A DNA stretch of 45,482 bases. Source: a virus. The position numbers were made by a program, and so were the translations under genes. The stretch covers positions 1 to 45,482 of IMG/VR virus record IMGVR_UViG_3300042448_001510. One strand, 5' to 3'. This document shows, one piece after another, positions 25,067 to 33,242 of this stretch (position 1 is its first letter; each line of letters opens with the position of its first letter). Below the pieces are notes generated by a model, which saw only the letters and a list, made by a program, of their open reading frames with translations, did not search any database and was not told the DNA's origin.

Positions 25067-25350
25067 TACGAAACTCCTCCGTCATAAGACCCTGTGTAAG
25101 ACCCTGCAAATGTGGATGATGAGACTCCGCCGTCTACATTTGGAGTTCCACCGTAGAAAGAGGCTGGTCTTCCACCATCTACGTTAAGTTGACCAGAGCC
25201 ACCAGTACCGACAATGTCAATCCAAAGTGTGCCATCGTATATTCTTAATTTTAATGTTGTAGTATCAAAGTATAAGTCACCCGCCCGTTGGCCAACAGGC
25301 TCGCTGCTTTTAGCCAGTACGTTTAGAGGTACTAGTGCTTTTGTACTCAT
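25066..25350 (-). CDS. Small tail-fibre adaptor (DGG repeats)
   Basis: A 94-residue protein. The N-terminal half has QRAGDLYFDTTTLKLRIYDG, the G-D-x-Y-x-D...YDG-x-x-W element found in many fibre proteins here. The C-terminal half has VDGG-type repeats (NVDGGRPASFYGG, NVDGGVSSSTFAG, YDGGVS), seen in phage fibre-associated proteins. Coupled by TAATG to the fibre downstream. Likely a fibre hinge or capping protein. Confidence 0.65.
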   Translation of the reverse strand: MSTKALVPLNVLAKSSEPVGQRAGDLYFDTTTLKLRIYDGTLWIDIVGTGGSGQLNVDGGRPASFYGGTPNVDGGVSSSTFAGSYTGSYDGGVS

Positions 25351-25355
25351 TTATA

Positions 25356-26720
25356 TTATCCGATTACCACTACTCTGTAGGCATTAGATGTCGGTGCGGA
25401 CGCAAAACCAAGTGTTACAGTGGATGTTGACGCACGTATGTTATCTACAATAACTTCTTCTCCCGTGGCCACTTCATAAACTTGAACGTGAACGTCTAGT
25501 GTTCCTAGGTTGTGAGTTACTGTATACGAGGTAGCTGATGTAGAGAGTGTTGTTGAATACTTTCTAGCTACTACTGTTGCATCAACAGAGATGGTGTTGG
25601 TTCCAACGACGATACCGTTACCAGCACCAATTGCAAAGCCGTTAGCATCTGTAGCGGCACCAGAGTTAGTAGCAAGCTTGATAGATCCGCCACCCGCAGC
25701 TGTCTGCAAACCACCTGTGGAAAGTGGGGCAAATGTGAAGTTAGTTCCTGTAAGAAGAACGCCGTTAGAGGCTGTGTATGTTCCAGCACCTGAGAACTGT
25801 GCAAAAGTAAGGGCAGTAGTTCCTAGTGTAATAGGGTTGTCAGTTGTTAATACCCAGCCGCTATTTCCGTTTATAGTTCCTTGTTCTACAAATGTAAACA
25901 TTCCCGAAGTAACGTCTGCATTAGAGTTTGCGTCCAAAGCACGGTCTGGAGCTCCAGAGGCCTTAACTACGTAAATACCGTTTTCAGAACCATCTGCCTG
26001 ATGCTTAACAAGAATGCGGTCACCAGTAGCAAGAGTTACTCCATCAAGAGTATCTCCATTCTCAAGGTCTGTAGCTAAAGTTACTGCGGCAGTAGTTGCT
26101 GCACGAACAGAGGCTTTGACATCAAGGCCTTGTGCAACAGAGTCTACATAGTTTTTAGTTGCAGCATCCTGTGCGCTTACTGGGTCTGCTACGTTTGTGA
26201 TTAGCTGGCTGTTCATTGAGAACGAGCTGGTTGGTGCTGTTAAATCTGTTACCTTATTTGTAGTAAGGATTACTGTTCCGCTAGCATCGGGGAGAGTGAT
26301 TGCGCGGTCAGCGGTTGGGTCAGTTGCAGTAAGTGTGGTTTCGTTACCGTCTGCTGTAGAGCCTTCAAATACGATTGTGGAGTCTAGCGAAACCGTACCT
26401 GTAAAGGTCGGGTTAGCAAGAGGGGCCTTTAGGTCAAGTTGACCTTGAATACCTGAGGTAACTCCGTCAACGTAGTTAAGCTCTGTGGTAGTAAGCGTTG
26501 CTCCGTCAAGAATGTTGATTTCTGCAGCATCTGCAGTTACGCCATTGAGTCCAACAGCTTCCCAGATCGTGCCATTATAAACACGCATTTCATTAGAAGC
26601 AGTGTTGTAGTAAATCTGACCTGTTACAGGGCTCGCCGGGTCAGTGGCTAAGTTTTGAATACGGGCATTTTGTAATTCTAATTTGCCTAAATCAATTGGG
26701 GTTAAAAATTTACGTGCCAT
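25356..26720 (-). CDS. Tail fibre protein
   Basis: A 454-residue fibre. The N-terminus (FLTPIDLGKLELQNARIQNL, then GQIYYNTASNEMRVYNGTIW) is a common adaptor of aquatic phage fibres. The middle has PLANPTFTGTVSLDSTIVFE, as in the fibre at 23417-25066, so they share a shaft module. The C-terminal domain (VTHNLGTLDVHVQVYEVATG) is a beta tip also seen in the next upstream protein. Likely a second receptor-binding fibre or shaft. Confidence 0.85.
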   Translation of the reverse strand: MARKFLTPIDLGKLELQNARIQNLATDPASPVTGQIYYNTASNEMRVYNGTIWEAVGLNGVTADAAEINILDGATLTTTELNYVDGVTSGIQGQLDLKAPLANPTFTGTVSLDSTIVFEGSTADGNETTLTATDPTADRAITLPDASGTVILTTNKVTDLTAPTSSFSMNSQLITNVADPVSAQDAATKNYVDSVAQGLDVKASVRAATTAAVTLATDLENGDTLDGVTLATGDRILVKHQADGSENGIYVVKASGAPDRALDANSNADVTSGMFTFVEQGTINGNSGWVLTTDNPITLGTTALTFAQFSGAGTYTASNGVLLTGTNFTFAPLSTGGLQTAAGGGSIKLATNSGAATDANGFAIGAGNGIVVGTNTISVDATVVARKYSTTLSTSATSYTVTHNLGTLDVHVQVYEVATGEEVIVDNIRASTSTVTLGFASAPTSNAYRVVVIG

Positions 26721-26731
26721 TTACTATCTCC

Positions 26732-27019
26732 TTATGATAGGTAAGCTTTTCCGCTAAAGCCAGACCTAAACGTTAGCAGTACTGTAGTAGGGGTTGGATA
26801 AGAAATCTCTCCTTCAACAACACTACCCCCAGAGTCTACTACGGTAACATTTGGGTGAAAGGTTAAATTGTGAGAGATGGTCCAAGTATCGGAGGGGGTA
26901 TTTTGGGCATAAACGAATCCCAGTTGCGGTACGCCCATACTAAGGTCTGAAAGTACTATGTCTGGTGAATTTATAATGCCAATTATGTCTGGAGGGTGAT
27001 CATGCCAAAGTGGGGTCAA
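26732..27019 (-). CDS. Small fibre-tip-like protein, TTG start
   Basis: A 95-residue protein with a TTG start overlapping the previous stop as TTGA; no ATG fits as well. The C-terminal 60 residues (DTWTISHNLTFHPNVTVVDS, then SGGSVVEGEISY, FSGKAYLS) are a beta-domain common at phage tail-fibre or tail-tip ends. It bridges the connector gene and the fibre genes. Likely a tail or neck accessory. Confidence 0.6.
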   Translation of the reverse strand: MTPLWHDHPPDIIGIINSPDIVLSDLSMGVPQLGFVYAQNTPSDTWTISHNLTFHPNVTVVDSGGSVVEGEISYPTPTTVLLTFRSGFSGKAYLS

Positions 27020-28089
27020 GTTGTCACCTGTTTTTCTGTAAAGACCTTTCCTTTGGCATACGTTTTAATGTTTCCAGAAGAATCAGTCATTTGAATGTCG
27101 TAATAGGATGTTTTTGGTAGGTTAGCAGTAGTAGCTGCGGGAAGTGTGATAATCAACCCATCTACGACACTGTTGTTGTTTACAGAGTATTTTGTAATAA
27201 CAAAGTCTGCAAGTAATATGGGGCCAATCTGTGCGAAGCCTCCTTGGGTATACAGACGAATCTGTCCCTTAGGGGTAAAGCCAGTAAGATCAAAGCCAAA
27301 CTGGTATCGCATAGAAAAGTCATCTCCAGAGTACATTGAGATGTCTCGTGAAAGAATTGTTGATGGGGGGGTAATATCCCCATAGTCTGGCATAGGTAGG
27401 TAAACTCTTTGTGGCAAAGAGTGGTCATCAATCTCTTGTGGGCGATAAATAGGTACGTAATGGTTAGTACGTCGGCTGATCTTGCGAAGCGTAAAGACTT
27501 CAATTCGGTGCATACCTAAGCCAAGCAAAACACACAGTTCTCTGTATTGCTCTTTACGAGTAGTTACTATCTCCATTAGCTGCCTAAAGCGCTCAGATCG
27601 TGGAATGGATACGCCATCTGGGGAGATAATGTCAATGTCAAAAGCTGAGTCAGTAGCTAGAGTGTATAAAGCCATGCTGGCAGCTAATAGTACCAGAGGG
27701 TACTCATCAATAACAGGAAGTGTGAGTAATGTAGCCCGACTACCATTTGAATCTGTAGTGCTTCGAGCATGCTCCACAAAGGCAGTATTTATGTAATATT
27801 GAATTTCTGTGTCGGTAAAGTATTTAAATGTAGTTCCTGAAACAGTTATTACTGCCCCATTTGATGGAGCAACAGCTAGCTGTATCATCCCGGTAACTTC
27901 TTCTATTATTGCGGTAGAGGCTACGCTAGTGCTGCCAACATTAATTGTTAAATTTGTCCCCTTTATTGGGGCGTAGGTAAGTTGAAAACGTTTATTAGAA
28001 CCGTCTCCTGTAAAGGTCTCTACGAAAGAACGACCCATGTCTCCGATTTCGGCACGAAGTCTATCTGAAAGAGCTGAAAGCGTTGCCAC
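27016..28089 (-). CDS. Head-tail connector/structural protein, GTG start
   Basis: A 357-residue protein starting with GTG at 28087-28089, with GGAGG 5 nt upstream. The N-terminus (LSALSDRLRAEIGD) and a helical middle (FTDTEIQYYINTAFVEHARS, then a segment YPLVLLAASMALYTLATDSA) are typical of phage head-completion proteins that sit below the portal. The C-terminal 120 residues form a separate beta domain. It lies downstream of the capsid genes and a terminator-like hairpin. Assignment is by pattern. Confidence 0.5.
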   Translation of the reverse strand: MATLSALSDRLRAEIGDMGRSFVETFTGDGSNKRFQLTYAPIKGTNLTINVGSTSVASTAIIEEVTGMIQLAVAPSNGAVITVSGTTFKYFTDTEIQYYINTAFVEHARSTTDSNGSRATLLTLPVIDEYPLVLLAASMALYTLATDSAFDIDIISPDGVSIPRSERFRQLMEIVTTRKEQYRELCVLLGLGMHRIEVFTLRKISRRTNHYVPIYRPQEIDDHSLPQRVYLPMPDYGDITPPSTILSRDISMYSGDDFSMRYQFGFDLTGFTPKGQIRLYTQGGFAQIGPILLADFVITKYSVNNNSVVDGLIITLPAATTANLPKTSYYDIQMTDSSGNIKTYAKGKVFTEKQVTT

Positions 28090-28127
28090 TAATCCTCCGA
28101 CTTATCTGTAAATCTAATCATCCAATA

Positions 28128-28154
28128 ATTTTAGATGTTAGTCAGGGTAAACAA
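28128..28154 (-). promoter_or_regulatory. Possible promoter for the connector-fibre operon
   Basis: On the minus strand TTGTTT and TAAAAT are separated by 15 nt, resembling -35 and -10 elements, located after the terminator-like hairpin and about 40 nt before the GTG of the connector gene. The spacing is short and the -35 overlaps the terminator tail, so this is only a candidate. Confidence 0.25.
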
Positions 28155-28196
28155 TAAGAAGCCCACTCTGACAGGAGGGCGTTAGTCAGAGTGGGC
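28148..28196 (-). terminator. Terminator-like hairpin after the small head gene
   Basis: A perfect 12-bp stem (GCCCACTCTGAC with its complement, 28161-28196) with a 12-nt loop, followed on the minus strand by a T-rich stretch (TTCTTATTGTTT). It lies 15 nt after the stop of the gene at 28211-28576 and separates the head module from the connector/fibre genes. Confidence 0.65.
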
Positions 28197-28210
28197 AACC
28201 TAGTGGAGGC

Positions 28211-28576
28211 TTAGAGCCTGTCGTAAAGGTAGCCTTTTTCCTGAAGGTGTTGGGCCACTGCCTTAGACACTTTGTACTTCTGACCGGATTTAAAAGAGTA
28301 ATGATTACCCACACCGATAGTTACAAAGTCCAAATCTTCCGCTACTCGAATAACTGTTGAGTCGTCAGCTGAGGTAACCCCAACATTTTCAACTTCATCA
28401 ATAACAGTAGGTTCGCCCGGAACTGTCAAATCGACAACTTCTGTCTCCATGCGTACTGCATCAATTGCAGTTGCAATGGACATCTCTTCTGATCTCTTTG
28501 CTAGAGCTTCAGCATTTTGCTTAATTAGCTCTTCGCGTTGACGTCCTGTGACGTCTGTTACTTTTGCTTTTGCCAC
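28211..28576 (-). CDS. Small head-module protein (unknown)
   Basis: A 121-residue acidic protein beginning MAKAKVTDVTGRQREELIKQ, with a C-terminal segment YKVSKAVAQHLQEKGYLYDR. The end resembles C-terminal motifs of small phage proteins found just after the capsid gene. Position suggests a head-completion, decoration or connector-associated role. No catalytic motif is visible. Confidence 0.5.
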   Translation of the reverse strand: MAKAKVTDVTGRQREELIKQNAEALAKRSEEMSIATAIDAVRMETEVVDLTVPGEPTVIDEVENVGVTSADDSTVIRVAEDLDFVTIGVGNHYSFKSGQKYKVSKAVAQHLQEKGYLYDRL

Positions 28577-28604
28577 GATTATTATTCTCCTGTAAGTTTG
28601 TGTT

Positions 28605-28630
28605 GGGGGCGGATTTTAAGGCCCGCCCCC
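28605..28630 (-). terminator. GC-rich stem-loop after the capsid gene
   Basis: An 8-bp stem (GGGGGCGG with CCGCCCCC) and a 10-nt loop lie 13 nt after the capsid stop. There is no U-run after it on the minus strand, so it may be an mRNA stabiliser or attenuator rather than a full terminator. Confidence 0.5.
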
Positions 28631-28642
28631 TAACGGGTTAAA

Positions 28643-29719
28643 TTAGTTGGTTTCTGCTAGAACTACAGACTGATCTGTGATTAGACCTAGACCGTAGATT
28701 GCGTACCAAGCAAGTGCATGCTCACGACCGAAGTCAAGGATACCGCCATCGCGGAGCTCAACTGGTAGAGAGATTGCGTGACCAAATGCATTGTCACCAA
28801 TAAAGATAGCTGTGTAGCGATCCTTATTACCGTTACCGGTCTTTGTGACTGGTGTAGTGTAACCTCCACCAGTTGGGTATGCAATGCTGCCAGCAGCAAC
28901 TGCGGTGTCAGCAGAGTATCCTGAACCTGCACCGTTTGTTACCTTCTGGATCTGTGTGGTCTCGATAAATACTGTGTCGTATAGACGACCAATTTCACCA
29001 AGCATGAAGTTACCTGGAGCTGCGTACTTTGTTACTTCGATAAACTCTGGGTTGTCACGAAGCTTGCGGCTCTGGTGTGGGTGAATGAATGCAACATATG
29101 TCTCACCTAGGCGAGGAATGTTCTTTGTTGCAAGTGTCTCTACTGCGTCCTTAACAACACCTGTAGTGAGGTCAAATGCGCCAGTTAGAGATGCACGGTT
29201 TGTACCAGCGGTACCTGTTCCGTACCAGTCATTTGCAGCTGTAAGACCTGTGCGGTCATAGCCGTAGATAACTGAAGATGCGGCCATGAGTGTGTCACGA
29301 GCCTGACCATCAAGGTATAGGGCCATGTTACGGCCAAGTAGACGTGAAGCTGAAGCCATTACGTCATCGAATGATGCGTTAAGTAGGAGTTCAGAAACAG
29401 CAATCGCATAACCGTGTTCAGCAACTGTAATTGAGAATTGCTGAGCTGTTAGTGCCTTAGTTTCCATACGAACGCCTTCAACAAGCGTACCGGCAAAGCC
29501 GAGGTTGTTGTAACGCATAAAGTTGATCTGAAGACCTGGTGCAACTCCTAGTTCTGTCTTCTTAACAGCGAACTGTTCGAAGCGAAGAATAGGCATTGAC
29601 TGGAAAAGAATTTCCTTTGACCAGATGGTCTGAATTGCTTGTGTAAGCTGGCTGTTAGCGCCAGAATACGCTGTTGGGGCAGCGGCTAGATTGCCGGTAC
29701 CAGTTACGGCTGATGCCAT
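28643..29719 (-). CDS. Major capsid protein (N4-gp56/HK97-fold type)
   Basis: A 358-residue protein. The sequence shows the N4-gp56-family pattern: LQINFMRYNNLG, LVEGVRMETKALT, then SITVAEHGYAIAVSELLLN, LGRNMALYLDGQARDTLM, and YVAFIHPHQSRKLRDNPEF followed by FMLGEIGRLYDTVFIETTQI. It should adopt the HK97 fold and build the head shell. The gene follows the scaffold gene and is preceded by AAGGAGT and an A/T-rich repeat; this presumably supports high expression. Confidence 0.9.
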   Translation of the reverse strand: MASAVTGTGNLAAAPTAYSGANSQLTQAIQTIWSKEILFQSMPILRFEQFAVKKTELGVAPGLQINFMRYNNLGFAGTLVEGVRMETKALTAQQFSITVAEHGYAIAVSELLLNASFDDVMASASRLLGRNMALYLDGQARDTLMAASSVIYGYDRTGLTAANDWYGTGTAGTNRASLTGAFDLTTGVVKDAVETLATKNIPRLGETYVAFIHPHQSRKLRDNPEFIEVTKYAAPGNFMLGEIGRLYDTVFIETTQIQKVTNGAGSGYSADTAVAAGSIAYPTGGGYTTPVTKTGNGNKDRYTAIFIGDNAFGHAISLPVELRDGGILDFGREHALAWYAIYGLGLITDQSVVLAETN

Positions 29720-29737
29720 GTCGGTGTTACTCCTTAG

Positions 29738-29755
29738 TTAATTAATTAATTAATT
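29738..29755 (-). repeat. TTAA tandem repeat before the capsid gene
   Basis: Eighteen bases of the TTAA tetranucleotide repeat immediately upstream of the capsid Shine-Dalgarno (29730-29736). Such an unstructured AU-rich leader could raise translation of the capsid mRNA; copy number may vary by slippage. Confidence 0.6.
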
Positions 29756-29775
29756 GGTAGGTAATGTCTTTAGAA

Positions 29776-30549
29776 CTACCCGAATATTCCCTTGCCACGA
29801 TCAGTTGCTGCTTGTCCTAACAACTTACCGCGATATTTTGCGTATTCAGTAACCGACATAGCGGCAATTTGATCCGCTGTGAACTGTTGTTGATCCGAAT
29901 TAGTGTCGAGGGGTCCGGTTGGCGGCGCGGTTACCCGGCTGCCTGTCATTTCTTTACGAGCAGACTGCATAGCCTGCTGTGCAGATTCAAGGATACGGGA
30001 TGACCGATCCTTTAGTCCCGTGATGCTCTCCTCAATTTCTTCCTTACTGTTTCCAGCAATTAGGTCGAGAAGTTCCGGGATTATTTCATTTTCTTCTTGA
30101 CGTAGGCGGCTAGTGCGGTACTCATTGAGTTCCGTATACTCGCGCTCGCGTTCTAGAAGTTTAAAAGCTCTTTCACGTTCATTGCGCTCCTGCTCAAGAC
30201 TTTTTGCCCATTCTTGTTCTTTTGTTTCCAAAAGTTGACGGACATCCATCTCAGCCTCTGCCTTTTTACGGGTATCAGCTTCCTGTTCTGCACGAAGCTT
30301 TTCAGCTTCTGCTTGACGCTCTTCGCGCTCCTTCTTCAGAATATTAAGTTCTTCTTTCAAAGAATCTATCTGAGGATAGAGTTTGGACTTTTCCTGCTCT
30401 CTAACCCGACGAAGATCTTCTTCGGAGTAGGACTTATCAGGAGTCTGAGATTGCATTGGTGTTACTAAAGCTTCTGTTGCTACTGGCACGTCTTGGAAGA
30501 ATGCTTCCTGGGCTGCCGGTGTATCAACAATATTTGTTGTTTCTGACAT
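29776..30549 (-). CDS. Scaffolding protein (coiled coil)
   Basis: A 257-residue, highly charged protein. Residues about 40-160 form a long Glu/Lys/Arg-rich coiled coil (heptads of ERE, EKL, QEQE type), followed by a Pro-rich linker and a short C-terminal segment with AMSVTEYAKYRGKLLGQ. Position between portal and capsid and this composition are classical for head scaffolds. It guides capsid assembly and is then lost or degraded; no protease gene is visible in this window. Confidence 0.8.
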   Translation of the reverse strand: MSETTNIVDTPAAQEAFFQDVPVATEALVTPMQSQTPDKSYSEEDLRRVREQEKSKLYPQIDSLKEELNILKKEREERQAEAEKLRAEQEADTRKKAEAEMDVRQLLETKEQEWAKSLEQERNERERAFKLLEREREYTELNEYRTSRLRQEENEIIPELLDLIAGNSKEEIEESITGLKDRSSRILESAQQAMQSARKEMTGSRVTAPPTGPLDTNSDQQQFTADQIAAMSVTEYAKYRGKLLGQAATDRGKGIFG

Positions 30550-30620
30550 ATTTATTCCTTAGGTTTAAGAGGTCGTTGTCCGAATAAGTGCCACGATGAC
30601 CTGCGGATATCGTTTGGAGT

Positions 30621-30652
30621 AGGTTGACAAATTTCTTAGGTTTTGTCAGCCT
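30621..30652 (-). terminator. Stem-loop after the portal/before scaffold
   Basis: A 12-nt imperfect inverted repeat (10 of 12 matches around TGACAAA/TTTGTCA) with an 8-nt loop, positioned between the scaffold start and the portal stop on the minus strand. No U-run is evident, so it is more likely an RNA-processing or stability element. Confidence 0.4.
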
Positions 30653-30657
30653 AAACT

Positions 30658-32364
30658 TTATTCTTCTCCGTATGTCGAGTCGCTTTTAGGTCCTCGACGT
30701 TGTGGGAGCTTAGTACCGTATGCTTTTGTTACTAAGTCTGTTTGCATCTGCTCAATTGTTTGAGCTTCAAATGGGGTAACTATTCCTGGTTGACCAGCAG
30801 GTCCAGGCCCAACGCCCGCTCCAGCCTCTTGTCCAGGGGCTAATTCGCCCTGTCCTTCAGGTAGTATTCCAGTAAGTGATGCAATAGCTGAGTTGATCTG
30901 TGACTTGATGAGGTTCAAGGCCCCATCGGCCTTGGCGTCTTCTATAAGCTCTGAACGGATTTCTTCTAGCTTCTCGTCTGGGAAGTCTTCGCCTAGGGTA
31001 CGTAATGCCCCTTCTCGGCTTTCTAAGTTCATACTCATTTTTGTTTGAATTTCATTCAAAAGAATTAGCTTGTCTAGTGGGAGAGGCTGTGGGAAGTGCA
31101 CAGTAGTCTCATACGTTAGTGGATCATTAGGGTCGCATACCTGTAGTTGATCCGCTTTAATTGGGCCGTTAAAGTCGGGATTATACATAAACATCTCTGG
31201 TTCTTTAACTGCAAGAGTTAAAAGAATAAGCTCATTAATTCTTTTTAAACCTTCGCTGTATTGAACAATCTTTTGGTTGTATCGGTTCATAAGTGGCTGA
31301 TACTGGATAGCCAAAGCAACGCCGGAAGTATTAGAAATTTGCTGTACTTGACCAAGAGCAGACTCAGGAACACCAATCATCTCGTGCATGGATGTCTTAA
31401 TAATCTTTAGGTACTCCATAGCACCTACAAGACCTTGTCCGCCACCTTCGAGGTTAAATACTTGAGCGTCTTTTGGTAGCCCGCCCCAGACCTTTTTAGG
31501 TCCCTTTTCTAGGGACGAGGCCTTAGCACCTGTAATAACAGTAACTGGTGCCGCATGGTAGTTAACAATATCTGAGATATCAGTAGCAATTTCGTTGTAG
31601 CTACGGTTTAAAACAATAATGTCGTGGCCATCTGAAAGGCCCCAGGGAGAACCAGAAACACGTACGTTAGGTATATGAATAACCGGAACAGTTCCTAGTG
31701 GGTTTGGTCGTGAATCAATAAGCTCATCATTAATATATTCTTCAATACGGTCATCTGTAAGGATTTCAGTGTATGTGTATACCTGACGTGTTCCTTCAAG
31801 GGAAGTACCCCAGAATCGATACTTAAGCTTAAATCGTATTAAACGTGAACGATCGTGTGGGTGAAACTCTGGAAAACAAAATGAGGAGTTAAGCGGAAGT
31901 ATTCGCACACGTCCTGGATGATTGCGGCCTACACTATCCGTAAAAGCTTCTTCATAGGCGACCTTTACAAAACAGTCCCCAGAAACTCCGCCTTGTTGGC
32001 CCATTTCCCACATAACGCCATGCTTATCGTTATCTGTTTCCCACACTCTTTTTAAGACATCGGGGATGATTGCTTCTGTTGAGTAAGGGCTACGGAATGA
32101 GGCTCCGCGACCAAAACTAAAATTTACTATGTAATCTGTAAAAGCTCTATAATAGTTAAATACCATTTGTGCTTCGCCAATTTCACGGCGGTAAGCCCAA
32201 TGGTGCCCAAGGTACATTGCCCAGTTAAGAGAGTATCTATTTAAGCGTGGGCCGTGTACTTCAAACTCTTCATCAGCAAGTTCTACAAGACCTAGTGGTG
32301 AAATGGAAATCGTTAAGTCAGATGAGGCTGCCCTATAACTAGGTGGGCTAAAGTCAATGCTCAC
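30658..32364 (-). CDS. Portal protein
   Basis: A 568-residue protein in the portal position between the small basic gene and the scaffold. Signature segments include NYYRAFTDYIVNFSFGRGAS near residue 75 and a long helical C-terminal half (SALGQVQQISNTSGVALAIQ, then YQPLMNRYNQKIVQYSEGLK), typical of portal stem and wing helices. The C-terminus is Gly/Pro/Gln-rich. It forms the dodecameric ring for DNA passage and connects to the terminase and neck. No MuF-type gene is fused. Confidence 0.85.
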   Translation of the reverse strand: MSIDFSPPSYRAASSDLTISISPLGLVELADEEFEVHGPRLNRYSLNWAMYLGHHWAYRREIGEAQMVFNYYRAFTDYIVNFSFGRGASFRSPYSTEAIIPDVLKRVWETDNDKHGVMWEMGQQGGVSGDCFVKVAYEEAFTDSVGRNHPGRVRILPLNSSFCFPEFHPHDRSRLIRFKLKYRFWGTSLEGTRQVYTYTEILTDDRIEEYINDELIDSRPNPLGTVPVIHIPNVRVSGSPWGLSDGHDIIVLNRSYNEIATDISDIVNYHAAPVTVITGAKASSLEKGPKKVWGGLPKDAQVFNLEGGGQGLVGAMEYLKIIKTSMHEMIGVPESALGQVQQISNTSGVALAIQYQPLMNRYNQKIVQYSEGLKRINELILLTLAVKEPEMFMYNPDFNGPIKADQLQVCDPNDPLTYETTVHFPQPLPLDKLILLNEIQTKMSMNLESREGALRTLGEDFPDEKLEEIRSELIEDAKADGALNLIKSQINSAIASLTGILPEGQGELAPGQEAGAGVGPGPAGQPGIVTPFEAQTIEQMQTDLVTKAYGTKLPQRRGPKSDSTYGEE

Positions 32365-32406
32365 TTGCCGTCACTCTCCATAAATCTATGTCGCCCTTTC
32401 ATTTGA

Positions 32407-32676
32407 TTACAGTATGTTCCGCTCTTTTTTCTCTTTTTTAATCCTTGAAATTTTTGCTTTTTTCTTATCTTCTAATTCTTTTTTAGGATCTCGTAATTTT
32501 GGATCTACTTCTCGTATAGAGCTTACCCAATCGCCGCCTTGTCTAGCGTACTCTTGACTAGCCCATTTATTAGCTGCCCTGTTAGTGCCAGCACCTGGAC
32601 GTTTTGTTGGATACTTAGCTTTCGCTTGTCGCATCAAGCTATTCCATAGCTTTTGATTCGCTGCTACTTTAGCCAT
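32407..32676 (-). CDS. Small basic protein between portal and structural gene
   Basis: An 89-residue, Lys/Arg-rich protein (MAKVAANQKLWNSLMRQAKA, then TNRAANKWASQEYARQGGDW, and a KKAKISRIKKEKKERN end). The W-x-S-x-E-Y-x-x-x-G-G pattern recalls small basic phage proteins of the DUF5872 type, but this is only a resemblance. It could bind DNA or the portal. Coding is supported by its start/ribosome context and tight spacing. Confidence 0.5.
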   Translation of the reverse strand: MAKVAANQKLWNSLMRQAKAKYPTKRPGAGTNRAANKWASQEYARQGGDWVSSIREVDPKLRDPKKELEDKKKAKISRIKKEKKERNIL

Positions 32677-32693
32677 TTATCTCCTAAATAATT

Positions 32694-32738
32694 ACAGGTG
32701 CCCGACTTCGGAGAAAGAGTACGAAGCCGGGTACCTGT
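32694..32738 (-). terminator. Long stem-loop after 32753-33157
   Basis: A 17-bp inverted repeat with one mismatch and one wobble pair (ACAGGT...CTTCG arms) around an 11-nt loop, 15 nt after the gene's stop, followed by an AT-rich stretch on the minus strand. It resembles the hairpins after other head genes and may act as terminator or processing site. Confidence 0.55.
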
Positions 32739-32752
32739 AAAGTATATCTTAT

Positions 32753-33157
32753 TTAGTCTGTAACAGCTGCAGGGTTCATGCGTCCATAGCGTGATCCTGA
32801 GCGAATTACTTCTTCGATCTTAATTTCTGCATAGTCACCGAAAGTTCCGCTTGAGAACTCCCCAACATATGTAGGTGCCTCTACCCAAGCAGCAGATCCA
32901 ACGTGAGCGCGAGCTCGCATGGTCTCTTCTGGGTATTTTTCCATAACATTAACGTTATGGTTTGGGCGACCAGCTGGTGTGTCGTAACCTTGGTTAAGAC
33001 CGAGCTGGAAGTCATTTGGAACGTCTGTATCAGTAGCTACGCCTTCTTCAAAACGAAGTGGACCACGAAGTCCTGCCTGTGCTGCTGACATTTTACGCTC
33101 ATAGACTGTTCCCACGCGCTCTGGGAACGATGGAACTGGCGCAATGTTTTCTGCCAT
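32753..33157 (-). CDS. Structural or head-associated protein (unknown)
   Basis: A 134-residue protein beginning MAENIAPVPSFPERVGTVYE. It is soluble-looking, with segments like GLRGPLRFEEGVATDTDVPN and a C-terminus SGSRYGRMNPAAVTD, and no membrane or catalytic motif. It sits between the terminase and portal genes, where minor head or packaging proteins are often found. Function unknown. Confidence 0.5.
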   Translation of the reverse strand: MAENIAPVPSFPERVGTVYERKMSAAQAGLRGPLRFEEGVATDTDVPNDFQLGLNQGYDTPAGRPNHNVNVMEKYPEETMRARAHVGSAAWVEAPTYVGEFSSGTFGDYAEIKIEEVIRSGSRYGRMNPAAVTD

Positions 33158-33177
33158 TTATATTTTCTCCTATAGGT

Positions 33178-33191
33178 TTAAGGATCCTTAA
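33178..33191. other. 14-bp perfect palindrome between terminase and next gene
   Basis: The sequence TTAAGGATCCTTAA is a perfect palindrome just upstream of the ribosome site of the gene at 32753-33157. A further TTAAGTA/TACTTAA inverted repeat overlaps it. It could be a protein-binding site or a small hairpin; nothing further can be said. Confidence 0.4.
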
Positions 33192-33242
33192 GTAAGAGTT
33201 TGGTACTAATACTTAAACTTTTCTGCCTAAACTCAAAAATCT

